23,213 nucleotides of DNA from assembly GCF_050175855.1 (NCBI RefSeq), contig NZ_JBFXIO010000024.1, forward strand, positions 1 to 23,213. Reading direction: 5' to 3'. Origin of the DNA: Piscinibacter sp050175855 (GTDB lineage: Bacteria; Pseudomonadota; Gammaproteobacteria; Burkholderiales; Burkholderiaceae_C). A program made the position numbers and the translations under genes. The notes under the pieces are model-generated. The model saw nothing but the letters and a program-made list of their open reading frames with translations. It had not been told where the DNA came from and made no database searches. This document shows positions 7,504 through 14,821 of the stretch, piece after piece. Each line of letters begins with the position of its first letter. Positions within the stretch are counted from its first letter, which is position 1.

Positions 7504-8321
7504 CCCATCGCAACACCACCGCTCGCTTCCTCGCCCTGGCCGCGGCCAGCCTGATCGCCTTTGCGGCACAGGCGCAGGACAAGTTCATCGTGATGTCCTC
7601 GACCACCAGCACCGAGCAGTCGGGGCTGTTCGGCCACCTGCTGCCGGTCTTCAAGAAGGCGACCGGCGTCGACGTGCGCGTGGTCGCGCAGGGCACCGGC
7701 CAGGCGCTGGACATGGGCCGGCGTGGCGACGCCGACATCCTCTTCGTGCATGACAAGGTGGCCGAGGAGAAGTTCGTCGCCGATGGCTTCGGCATCGAGC
7801 GGCGCCCCGTGATGTACAACGACTTCGTGGTCATCGGCCCGAAGTCCGACCCGGCCGGCGTGAAGGGCAACGACGTGGTCGAGGCGCTCAAGAAGCTCGC
7901 CGCCTCCAAGGCCGAGTTCGTCTCGCGCGGCGACAAGAGCGGCACCCACGCCGCCGAGCTGCGCTACTGGAAGGCCGCCGGCTTCGACAAGCCGGCGATG
8001 GCCGGCTACAAGGAGTGCGGCTGCGGCATGGGCCCGGCGCTGAACATCGCCGCCTCGACCAACGCCTACGTGCTGGCCGACCGCGGCACCTGGCTGTCGT
8101 TCAAGAACCGCGCCGACCTGGCCATCCTCGTCGAGGGCGACAAGCGGCTGTTCAACCAGTACGGCGTGATCGTGGTGAACCCGGCCAAGCACCCGCACGT
8201 GAAGAAGGATCTGGCGCAGTCCTTCGCCGACTGGGTGGTCTCGCCGGCCGGCCAGCAGGCCATCGCCGAGTACAAGATCGGCGGCGAGCAGCTGTTCTTC
8301 CCGAACGCCAACGCCAAGTGA
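7500..8321 (+). CDS. tupA: TupA-like periplasmic tungstate/molybdate-binding protein
   Basis: A 273-residue exported solute-binding protein. A signal peptide occupies about 1-25 (basic start, hydrophobic core, A-Q-A before the cut). The mature part carries TupA landmarks: SSTTSTEQSGLFGHLLPVF (oxyanion-binding TTS-S motif, about 33-43), GTGQALDMGRRGDADILFVH, SRGDKSGTHAAE, and LADRGTWLSF followed by VVNP. TupA proteins bind tungstate very tightly and discriminate poorly against molybdate, so the physiological ligand is open. The motif before the last binding loop reads ECGCGMGPAL with Cys173 and Cys175, where many relatives have a Q-G-M-G type sequence. A strong AAAGGAGAA Shine-Dalgarno lies just upstream of the ATG, which overlaps the tupC stop. 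Confidence 0.9.
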   Translation: MTHRNTTARFLALAAASLIAFAAQAQDKFIVMSSTTSTEQSGLFGHLLPVFKKATGVDVRVVAQGTGQALDMGRRGDADILFVHDKVAEEKFVADGFGIERRPVMYNDFVVIGPKSDPAGVKGNDVVEALKKLAASKAEFVSRGDKSGTHAAELRYWKAAGFDKPAMAGYKECGCGMGPALNIAASTNAYVLADRGTWLSFKNRADLAILVEGDKRLFNQYGVIVVNPAKHPHVKKDLAQSFADWVVSPAGQQAIAEYKIGGEQLFFPNANAK

Positions 8322-9118
8322 TGAAGCGCCGCGCCCTGTTCATGGCGGCCACGGCGATGAGCTTCGGCGCGCTGGCCCAGCCTGCGCCGGTGAAGGTGCT
8401 GGCCGCCGGCAGCCTGCGTGCCGCGCTGACCGACGTGGCGCGCGCCTTCGAGGCCGGCATGCCGGGCGCGAAGGTGGAACTCGGCTTCGGCGCCTCCGGC
8501 CTGCTGAAGGACCGCCTCGCCGGCGGCGAGCGTGCCGACGTGTTCGCTTCCGCCAACATGGCGCATCCGCAGGCGCTGGCCGCGGCGGGCAAGGCGGCGC
8601 CGCCGCAGGCCTTCGCGCGCAACACGCTGTGCGCGCTGGGTGCGGCCGGCTTCCGGGCCACGCCCGAGACGCTGGTCGACCGGCTGCTCGATCCGGCCGT
8701 GCGCGTGGGCACCTCCACGCCCAAGGCCGACCCGGCCGGCGACTATGCCTTCGCGATGTTCGAGCGCATCGAGAAGAGCGGCCGTCCCGGCGCGCAGAAG
8801 ATCCTGGCCGACAAGGCGCTGCAGCTCACAGGCGGCCCGAACTCGCCGCCGCCGCCGAAAGACCGCAACGTCTACGGCATGCTGGTGGCCACGGGGCAGG
8901 CCGACGTGTTCCTCACCTATTGCACCAATGTCGTCATCGCGCAGCGCGAGGAGCCCGCGCTCGTACGCATCGAGGTGCCGGAGGCGGTGAACGTCAGCGC
9001 GAGCTATGGCGTCACGCTGCTCGACGGCGCGCCCGAGGCTGCGCAGCAGTTCGTGAAGTTCATGCTGTCGCCGGCCGGGCAGGCGGTGCTGGCGCGGCAC
9101 GGTTTCGCGGCTCCCTGA
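8321..9118 (+). CDS. modA: ModA-like periplasmic molybdate-binding protein
   Basis: A 265-residue exported binding protein of the ModA/WtpA family. Residues 1-19 form a signal peptide (MKRRALFMAA, cut after A-L-A). The mature protein starts with the typical VKVLAAGSLRAALTDVARAFE strand-helix, then GFGASGLLKDRLAGGERADVFASA, in which the Ser/Gly residues form the oxyanion site, followed by N-T-L-C-A-L, DPAVRVGTSTPKADPAGDYA and a C-terminal AAQQFVKFMLSPAGQAVL helix. The start codon overlaps the tupA stop by one base, so the operon encodes two different binding proteins for one permease/ATPase pair. It may present molybdate while TupA presents tungstate, or replace it under other conditions; this is inference. 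A hairpin follows the stop. Confidence 0.88.
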   Translation: MKRRALFMAATAMSFGALAQPAPVKVLAAGSLRAALTDVARAFEAGMPGAKVELGFGASGLLKDRLAGGERADVFASANMAHPQALAAAGKAAPPQAFARNTLCALGAAGFRATPETLVDRLLDPAVRVGTSTPKADPAGDYAFAMFERIEKSGRPGAQKILADKALQLTGGPNSPPPPKDRNVYGMLVATGQADVFLTYCTNVVIAQREEPALVRIEVPEAVNVSASYGVTLLDGAPEAAQQFVKFMLSPAGQAVLARHGFAAP

Positions 9119-9122
9119 GCGA

Positions 9123-9149
9123 GGGCGTGTTCCAGAAGTGAACACGCTC
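9123..9149 (+). terminator. Hairpin after the oxyanion transporter operon, possible terminator or attenuator
   Basis: An 8-base perfect inverted repeat, GCGTGTTC (9125-9132) and GAACACGC (9140-9147), with a 7-base loop, extended by a G-T and a G-C pair, starts seven bases after the modA-like stop. No T-tract follows, so it may be a weak or Rho-assisted terminator, or only stabilise the upstream mRNA. It marks the boundary between the transporter genes and the cox-like genes. Confidence 0.5.
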
Positions 9150-9268
9150 CCGGGGCCTATGCAGCGAAAGTCATAAGGGAACGCCTGCGCTTTGCAGGGC
9201 TGGACACGGCTCGAAGAATGCGACGCAACACCGCCACCGGCGGTGGCCGTTCATTCCAGGAGACAACC
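9150..9268 (+). promoter_or_regulatory. Leader and probable promoter region of the cox-like molybdenum hydroxylase operon
   Basis: This gap contains no gene. It holds two small inverted repeats: CCTGC/GCAGG (9184-9188 with 9194-9198) and GCCACC/GGTGGC (9233-9238 with 9242-9247). The second lies about ten bases before the AGGAGA Shine-Dalgarno (9258-9263) of the small-subunit gene, where it could affect translation. An ATAAGGGAA sequence near 9173-9181 could be part of a promoter or activator site. I recognise no classical -35/-10 pair and no molybdenum cofactor riboswitch. Confidence 0.4.
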
Positions 9269-9748
<480 letters not shown>

Positions 9749-9765
9749 ACGCGGAGGGCCCGACC

Positions 9766-12123
9766 ATGACCGACATGTCCAACTCGCCGATCGGCAAACC
9801 CATCCTGCGCCGCGAGGACGTCCGCTTCCTCACCGGCGCCGGCCAGTACACCGACGACGTGGTGCTGCCCGGGCAGACCTACGGCGTCTTCCTGCGTTCG
9901 CCGCATGCGCACGCGCGCATCGTCTCCATCGACGCCAGCAAGGCCGCCAAGGCGGCCGGTGTGGTGGCGATCTTCACCGGCGCGGATCTGGCCGAGGCCA
10001 AGGTCGGCGGGCTGCCCTGCGGCTGGCTGATCCACAGCAAGGATGGCTCGCCGATGAAGGAGCCGCCGCACCCCGTGCTGGCGCAGGGCAAGGTGCGCCA
10101 CGTGGGCGACCAGGTGGCCCTGGTGGTCGCCGAGACGCTGCTGCAGGCCAAGGACGCCGCCGAGCTGATCGAAGTCGACTACGACGTGCTGCCGGCGGTG
10201 GTCGACATCACCACTGCCGACCAGGCGGGCACTGCGGTGCACGACGACGTGCCCAACAACGTCTGCTACGACTGGGGCCACGGCAACAAGGATGCGGTGG
10301 ACGCCGCCTTCAAGCAGGCTGCGCATGTCAGCACGCTGGAGTTCGCCAACAACCGGCTGATCCCCAACGCGATGGAACCGCGCGCCGCCAACGCGCAGTA
10401 CACCCGGCACGACGACAGCTACACGCTGTACGTGGCCAACCAGAACCCGCACGTCGAGCGGCTCCTGATGAGCGCCTTCGTGCTCGGCCTGCCGGAATCG
10501 AAGGTGCGGGTGATCGCGCCCGACGTCGGCGGCGGCTTCGGCTCGAAGATCTTCCTCTACGCCGAGGAGACCGCGCTGGTGTGGGCGAGCAAGCGCGTCG
10601 GCCGGCCGATCAAGTGGACCGCCGAGCGCAGCGAGAGCTTCCTGACCGACGCGCACGGCCGCGACCACCACACCAAGGTCGAGCTGGCGATGGATGCCAA
10701 GGGCAACTTCCTCGCCCTGCGCGTGGACACCATCGCCAACATGGGCGCCTACCTCTCGACCTTCGCGTCGAGCGTGCCGACCATCCTCTACGCCACGCTG
10801 CTGGCCGGCCAGTACAAGACGCCGGCGATCTACTGCAACGTGAAGGCGGTGTTCACCACCACCGCGCCGGTCGACGCCTACCGCGGTGCCGGGCGGCCGG
10901 AGGCCACCTACGTGGTCGAGCGCATCGTCGAGCAGGCCGCGCGCGACCTCAAGCGCGATCCGGCCGAGCTGCGCCGGCAGAACTTCATCACCGAGTTCCC
11001 CTATGCCACGCCGGTGGGCCTGACCTACGACATCGGCGACTACGCGGCCCACCTCGACAAGGCGATCAAGCTGGCCGACGTGGCCGGCTTCCCGGCGCGC
11101 AAGGCGGCCTCGGCGGCCAAGGGGCTGAAGCGAGGACTTGGCTACAGCTGCTACATCGAGGCCTGTGGCCTGGCGCCCTCGAACATCGCCGGTGCGCTCG
11201 GCGCCCGTGCCGGCCTGTTCGAGGCCGGCGAGGTGCGCGTGCACCCGACCGGCACGGTGACGGTGTTCACCGGCTCGCACAGCCACGGCCAGGGCCACGA
11301 GACGACCTTCGCGCAGGTGGTGGCGGGCCGGCTCGGCATCCCGGTCGAGAGCGTCGAGATCGTGCACGGCGATACCGGCCGCATCCCTTTCGGCATGGGC
11401 ACCTACGGCAGCCGCTCGCTGTCGGTGGGCGGCACGGCGATCATGAAGGCGGTGGACAAGATCGTCGCCAAGGGCAAGAAGATCGCCGCCCACCTGCTGG
11501 AGGCCTCGGACACCGACATCGAGTTCGAGAACGGCGAGTTCAAGGTGAAGGGCACCGACAAGAAGGTGCCGTTCGGCCAGATCGCACTCACCGCCTACGT
11601 GCCGCACAACTACCCCCTGGACAAGCTGGAGCCGGGCCTGAACGAGAACGCCTTCTACGATCCGACCAACTTCACCTACCCCTCGGGCACCTATGTCTGC
11701 GAGGTCGAGGTGGATCCGGACACCGGCAAGGTGCGCGTGGACCGCTTCACCGCGGTGGACGACTTCGGCAATATCGTCAACCCGCTGATCGTCGAGGGTC
11801 AGGTGCACGGCGGCCTCGCCCAAGGCCTGGGCCAGGCGATGCTCGAGGGCTGTGTGTACGATGCCGAGTCCGGCCAGCTGCTGACCGGCACCTACATGGA
11901 CTACACGATGCCGCGCGCCGACGACCTGCCGAACTTCGTGGTCGACCACACCGTCACGCCCTGCACCCACAACCCGCTGGGCGTGAAGGGCTGCGGCGAG
12001 GCCGGCGCGATCGGCTCGCCGCCGGCCTTCATCAACGCGCTGACCGATGCGCTGGGCGTGAAGGACGTGGCCATGCCGGCCACGCCGGAGCGCGTCTGGC
12101 GCGCCGCCCACGGAATCGCCTGA
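9766..12123 (+). CDS. coxL: Form II CO dehydrogenase-like molybdopterin-binding large subunit
   Basis: A 785-residue catalytic subunit of the xanthine oxidase family, carrying the molybdenum-cytosine-dinucleotide type cofactor. It starts PIGKPILRREDVRFLTG and keeps the family landmarks: PHAHARI, the glycine-rich APDVGGGFGSK, AYRGAGR at 371-377 and GCGEAGAIG with the catalytic Glu745. The AYRGAGR loop defines the form II group; true (form I) CO dehydrogenases carry an AY-x-C-S-F-R loop with the copper-binding cysteine, absent here. The substrate is therefore probably an aldehyde, heterocycle or other small carbon compound rather than CO, though this cannot be read directly. GGAGGG precedes the ATG. 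The medium subunit gene follows 13 bases after the stop. The symbol is by homology only. Confidence 0.92.
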   Translation: MTDMSNSPIGKPILRREDVRFLTGAGQYTDDVVLPGQTYGVFLRSPHAHARIVSIDASKAAKAAGVVAIFTGADLAEAKVGGLPCGWLIHSKDGSPMKEPPHPVLAQGKVRHVGDQVALVVAETLLQAKDAAELIEVDYDVLPAVVDITTADQAGTAVHDDVPNNVCYDWGHGNKDAVDAAFKQAAHVSTLEFANNRLIPNAMEPRAANAQYTRHDDSYTLYVANQNPHVERLLMSAFVLGLPESKVRVIAPDVGGGFGSKIFLYAEETALVWASKRVGRPIKWTAERSESFLTDAHGRDHHTKVELAMDAKGNFLALRVDTIANMGAYLSTFASSVPTILYATLLAGQYKTPAIYCNVKAVFTTTAPVDAYRGAGRPEATYVVERIVEQAARDLKRDPAELRRQNFITEFPYATPVGLTYDIGDYAAHLDKAIKLADVAGFPARKAASAAKGLKRGLGYSCYIEACGLAPSNIAGALGARAGLFEAGEVRVHPTGTVTVFTGSHSHGQGHETTFAQVVAGRLGIPVESVEIVHGDTGRIPFGMGTYGSRSLSVGGTAIMKAVDKIVAKGKKIAAHLLEASDTDIEFENGEFKVKGTDKKVPFGQIALTAYVPHNYPLDKLEPGLNENAFYDPTNFTYPSGTYVCEVEVDPDTGKVRVDRFTAVDDFGNIVNPLIVEGQVHGGLAQGLGQAMLEGCVYDAESGQLLTGTYMDYTMPRADDLPNFVVDHTVTPCTHNPLGVKGCGEAGAIGSPPAFINALTDALGVKDVAMPATPERVWRAAHGIA

Positions 12124-12136
12124 GGAGACACACCAC

Positions 12137-12931
12137 ATGTACACCTTCGACTACCAGCGTCCCACCAGCGCGGCCGCGGCCGCCTCGGCTCTGAAGGGCG
12201 ATGCGCGTTATCTGGCCGGCGGCCAGAGCCGGGTGCAGGCGATGAAGCTGCGCCTGTCGTCCAGCGAGCGCCGCGTCGACCTCGGCGGCGGGGCCGAGCT
12301 CAAGGGCGTCTGCATGGAAGGCAGCAACGTCGTGGTCGGCGCGATGACCACGCACGCTGCCGTCGCCGCCTCGCCCGACGTGCGCAAGGCCATCCCGGCG
12401 CTGGCCGAACTGGCCGGCGGCATCGGCGACCCCATGGTGCGCAACATGGGCACCCTCGGCGGCTCGATCGCCAACGCCGACCCGGCGGCCTGCTACCCGG
12501 CCGGCGTGCTCGGCCTGGGTGCGACCATCAAGACGAACCAGCGCAGCATCGCCGGCGACGACTTCTTCACCGGCCTGTACGAGACGGCGCTGAAGCCGGG
12601 CGAGCTGATCGTCTCGGTCAGCTTCCCGACGCCGCAGCGCGCCGCCTATGTGAAGTACAAGCAGCCGGCCTCGCGCTTCGCGCTGGTGGGCGTATTCGTC
12701 GCGCAGACCGCGGGCGGCGTGCGCGTGGCCGTCACCGGTGCGGCCGGCAGCGTGTTCCGCTGCAAGCCGATCGAGGACGCACTCGCGAAGAGCTTCACGC
12801 CGGATGCCGCCAAGGCGGTGAAGGTGAGCGCCGACGGCCTGAACAGCGACCTGCACGGCTCGGCCGCCTACCGCGCCGCGATGATCAGCGTGATGGCATC
12901 GCGGGCCGTGGCCGCGGCGCTGGCGCGCTGA
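12137..12931 (+). CDS. coxM: Molybdenum hydroxylase FAD-binding medium subunit
   Basis: A 264-residue subunit that receives electrons from the 2Fe-2S clusters and passes them via FAD to quinones or another acceptor. The FAD-binding motifs of the CoxM/CutM family are present: AGGQS at 27-31, where the pyrophosphate is bound, and TLGGSIANADPAACYPA starting at 106. A FAD_binding_5 domain spans roughly 1-170 and a CO_deh_flav_C domain about 170-262. The start is clear, with a GAGGAGACA Shine-Dalgarno before the ATG. The gene order here is small-large-medium rather than the M-S-L order of classical coxMSL operons. The next gene starts 23 bases downstream. Confidence 0.92.
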   Translation: MYTFDYQRPTSAAAAASALKGDARYLAGGQSRVQAMKLRLSSSERRVDLGGGAELKGVCMEGSNVVVGAMTTHAAVAASPDVRKAIPALAELAGGIGDPMVRNMGTLGGSIANADPAACYPAGVLGLGATIKTNQRSIAGDDFFTGLYETALKPGELIVSVSFPTPQRAAYVKYKQPASRFALVGVFVAQTAGGVRVAVTGAAGSVFRCKPIEDALAKSFTPDAAKAVKVSADGLNSDLHGSAAYRAAMISVMASRAVAAALAR

Positions 12932-12954
12932 GCCCGACGCCGGGGTCACTCGCC

Positions 12955-13476
12955 ATGTGGCGACGCCGGCCCTGGCTGCTGGGTGCGCTGCTGCTGGTGC
13001 TGGCCGCACCGGCGGCGCGCGCGCAGTCACTGACGCAGTCGCCCGACGAGGCGATGCTGACGGTGACTCTCGCCGACGGCCGCACGCAGGCCTTCAGCCG
13101 TGCCGCGCTGGAGGCGCTGCCGACCGAGCAGGCCAGCGCGCGGTTGCGCGACGGCGCGCCGTTCACCGTGCCCGGCGTGTCGGTGACGGCGCTGCTCAAG
13201 GCCTGCGGGCTCGACCTGTCGCAGCGCCTGGGCGCGGGCAACGTGGTCGGCCATGCGCTGGTGGCCCGTTCGGCCGACGGCTACCGCGCGGTGTTCGGCC
13301 TGGCCGAGGTCGACCCGCACTTCGGCCATGCGCCCTTGATGCTGAACTGGAAGAATGCCGACGGCTCGCCGCTGCCGGCGCGCGTCGGGCCGCTGCAGCT
13401 GATCGCCACCGGCGAGAACCGCCCCGGCCGCTGGGTGCGCCAGCTGGTCGCGCTCGAAGTGAAGTCTTTGCCCTGA
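12955..13476 (+). CDS. Exported small protein with sulfite-oxidase-type molybdopterin-binding fold
   Basis: A 173-residue protein with a signal peptide (MWRRRPWLLGALLLVLAAPA, cleaved after A-R-A around 23), so it acts in the periplasm. The mature part resembles a minimal oxidoreductase molybdopterin-binding domain (PF00174): PFTVPGVSVTALLKACG, SADGYRAVFGLAEVDPHFG, GPLQLIATGENRPGRWVRQL. It is much shorter than SuoX or MsrP and lacks most cofactor-binding segments. Cys84 is its only mature-region cysteine, in a position different from the usual molybdenum-ligand motif, so it may bind no cofactor. Placed inside a molybdenum enzyme cluster it may be a cofactor-binding relic, chaperone or carrier; this is inference. 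It sits 23 bases after coxM and 7 bases before the moxR-like gene. Confidence 0.7.
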   Translation: MWRRRPWLLGALLLVLAAPAARAQSLTQSPDEAMLTVTLADGRTQAFSRAALEALPTEQASARLRDGAPFTVPGVSVTALLKACGLDLSQRLGAGNVVGHALVARSADGYRAVFGLAEVDPHFGHAPLMLNWKNADGSPLPARVGPLQLIATGENRPGRWVRQLVALEVKSLP

Positions 13477-13483
13477 ACCCGCG

Positions 13484-14416
13484 ATGAACGATGCCACCGC
13501 GTTGAAGCTGCCCGCCACCGTCGACGCGGTGATCGAGCTGCTGGCCGCCGAGAACTACGTCTGCGACCGCCGCCTGGCCACCGCGCTGTTCCTCGCGCTG
13601 AAGCTGCGCCGGCCGCTGTTTCTCGAAGGCGAGCCGGGCGTGGGCAAGACCGAGCTGGCCAAGACGCTGGCCGTGGCGCTGTCGACTGCGCTGCTGCGCG
13701 TGCAGTGCTACGAAGGCCTGGACGTGGCGCAGACCGCCTACGAGTGGAACGTGGCGCGGCAGATGGTGGAGATCCGCCTGGCCGAGGCGGCGCATGCGAT
13801 CCACGATGCTGCCGACCGCGACCGCCTCGCGCACAGCCTGTACAGCCGGGCGATGCTGATCGAACGGCCGTTGCTCCAGGCGCTGACGCAGGAGCGCTCG
13901 CCGGTGCTGCTGATCGACGAGCTCGACCGCGCCGACGAGCCCTTCGACGCCTTCCTGCTCGAGGTGCTGGCGGAGAACCAGATCACCATCCCCGAGCTCG
14001 GCCCGATCAAGGCCGATGCGCCGCCGATCACCATCATCACCAGCAACCGCACGCGCGAGATCCACGACGCGCTCAAGCGCCGCTGCCTGTACCACTGGGT
14101 GGAGTTCCCGGACGTCGAGCGCGAGCTCGACATCGTGCGCCGCAAGGCTCCGGGCGCGTCGGAGCGGCTGTACCGGCAGGTGGTGGAGTTCGTGCAGCGC
14201 ATGCGCGGGCTCGACCTCTTCAAGGCACCGGGCGTGGCCGAGACCATCGACTGGACCAACGCGCTGGTGGCGCTCAACGCGATGCGGCTCGACCCGGCCA
14301 CGGTGCACGACACGCTGGGCGTGCTGCTCAAATACCAGGACGACATCGCGCGCATGGGCGGCGGCGACACGCAGAAGATCCTCGACGAGCTGAAGGCTCG
14401 TGCTGTGCTGGATTAA
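13484..14416 (+). CDS. coxD: MoxR-family AAA+ ATPase, CoxD type
   Basis: A 310-residue cytoplasmic AAA+ ATPase. Walker A GEPGVGKT lies at 49-56, Walker B LLIDELDRAD with Asp145 and Glu146, sensor 1 in ITIITSNRTREIHDALKRRC (which also contains the arginine finger region), and a C-terminal lid. The length and the YEGLDVAQTAYEWN segment after Walker A are typical of CoxD-type MoxR proteins. These work with a VWA protein (CoxE, next gene but one element away) as a MoxR-VWA chaperone pair. In Oligotropha, CoxD is involved in assembling the sulfur/copper part of the active site. In a form II cluster the copper step should not be needed, so the role is probably general cofactor insertion or maturation. 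It ends with TAA just before a large inverted repeat. Confidence 0.92.
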   Translation: MNDATALKLPATVDAVIELLAAENYVCDRRLATALFLALKLRRPLFLEGEPGVGKTELAKTLAVALSTALLRVQCYEGLDVAQTAYEWNVARQMVEIRLAEAAHAIHDAADRDRLAHSLYSRAMLIERPLLQALTQERSPVLLIDELDRADEPFDAFLLEVLAENQITIPELGPIKADAPPITIITSNRTREIHDALKRRCLYHWVEFPDVERELDIVRRKAPGASERLYRQVVEFVQRMRGLDLFKAPGVAETIDWTNALVALNAMRLDPATVHDTLGVLLKYQDDIARMGGGDTQKILDELKARAVLD

Positions 14417-14448
14417 GGTGATGCTCTTGGGTCGTGCAGTCATCGAGC

Positions 14449-14795
14449 GAGGCGGGCGGCCGGGGCATGCCTGCTCCGGCCCGCTCTCGCGGGCGACCAC
14501 CGAGCCGGGTCACACGCACCTCGTCAACGCCGCCTCCAGCCAGCCCACGCCTTGGGTACCGCGAACAGGGCCTGCGCAGGCACGCCCCCGCCACCCGCCC
14601 CCCACCAAGGCGGCATGCGTCGCCGCATACAGCGAGCGAGAGTGCAGGGCGGCGGGGGGGCCTGCGGGCGCAGGCCCGGTTCGCGGTCCCCAAGGCGGTA
14701 GCGGTCCCCCAGCGGTGTTGACGAGGTACTGGGGACGAAGCTCGGTGGTTGCCCGCGAGAGCGGGCCGGAGAACGCAGGCACCCCCGCCGCCCTG
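14449..14795. repeat. Large imperfect inverted repeat (about 300 bases) between the coxD-like and coxE-like genes
   Basis: Three arm pairs are spaced with mirror symmetry: 14474-14505 with 14740-14771 (31 of 32 bases complementary), 14518-14533 with 14712-14727 (15 of 16), and 14549-14577 with 14668-14696 (27 of 29). The unpaired stretches are equal on both sides (12 and 12, 15 and 15 bases). At the centre, ATGCG (14615-14619) and CGCAT (14624-14628) form an apical hairpin, and G/C-rich outer flanks partly pair. It fills nearly all of the 405-base gap between the genes. Open frames through it are an artefact of GC content. An inexact 9/10-base direct repeat (GCAGTCATC at 14436, GCAGTCCATC at 14810) flanks it and could be a decayed target duplication. 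Possible natures are a MITE-like or REP/BIME-like element or a strong RNA hairpin. Confidence 0.8.
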
Positions 14796-14821
14796 GCGCA
14801 CCTCTGACGGCAGTCCATCAC

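Noticed and set aside
9150..9268. Possible molybdenum cofactor riboswitch before the cox-like operon
   Set aside because: Only two short, independent hairpins are visible. They do not build the multi-stem Moco RNA architecture, and the gap is short for it.
14400..14807. Open frame spanning the gap between the coxD-like and coxE-like genes
   Set aside because: It consists almost wholly of the inverted repeat. Similar pseudo-peptides arise from both arms on opposite strands, as expected of a palindrome rather than a gene.
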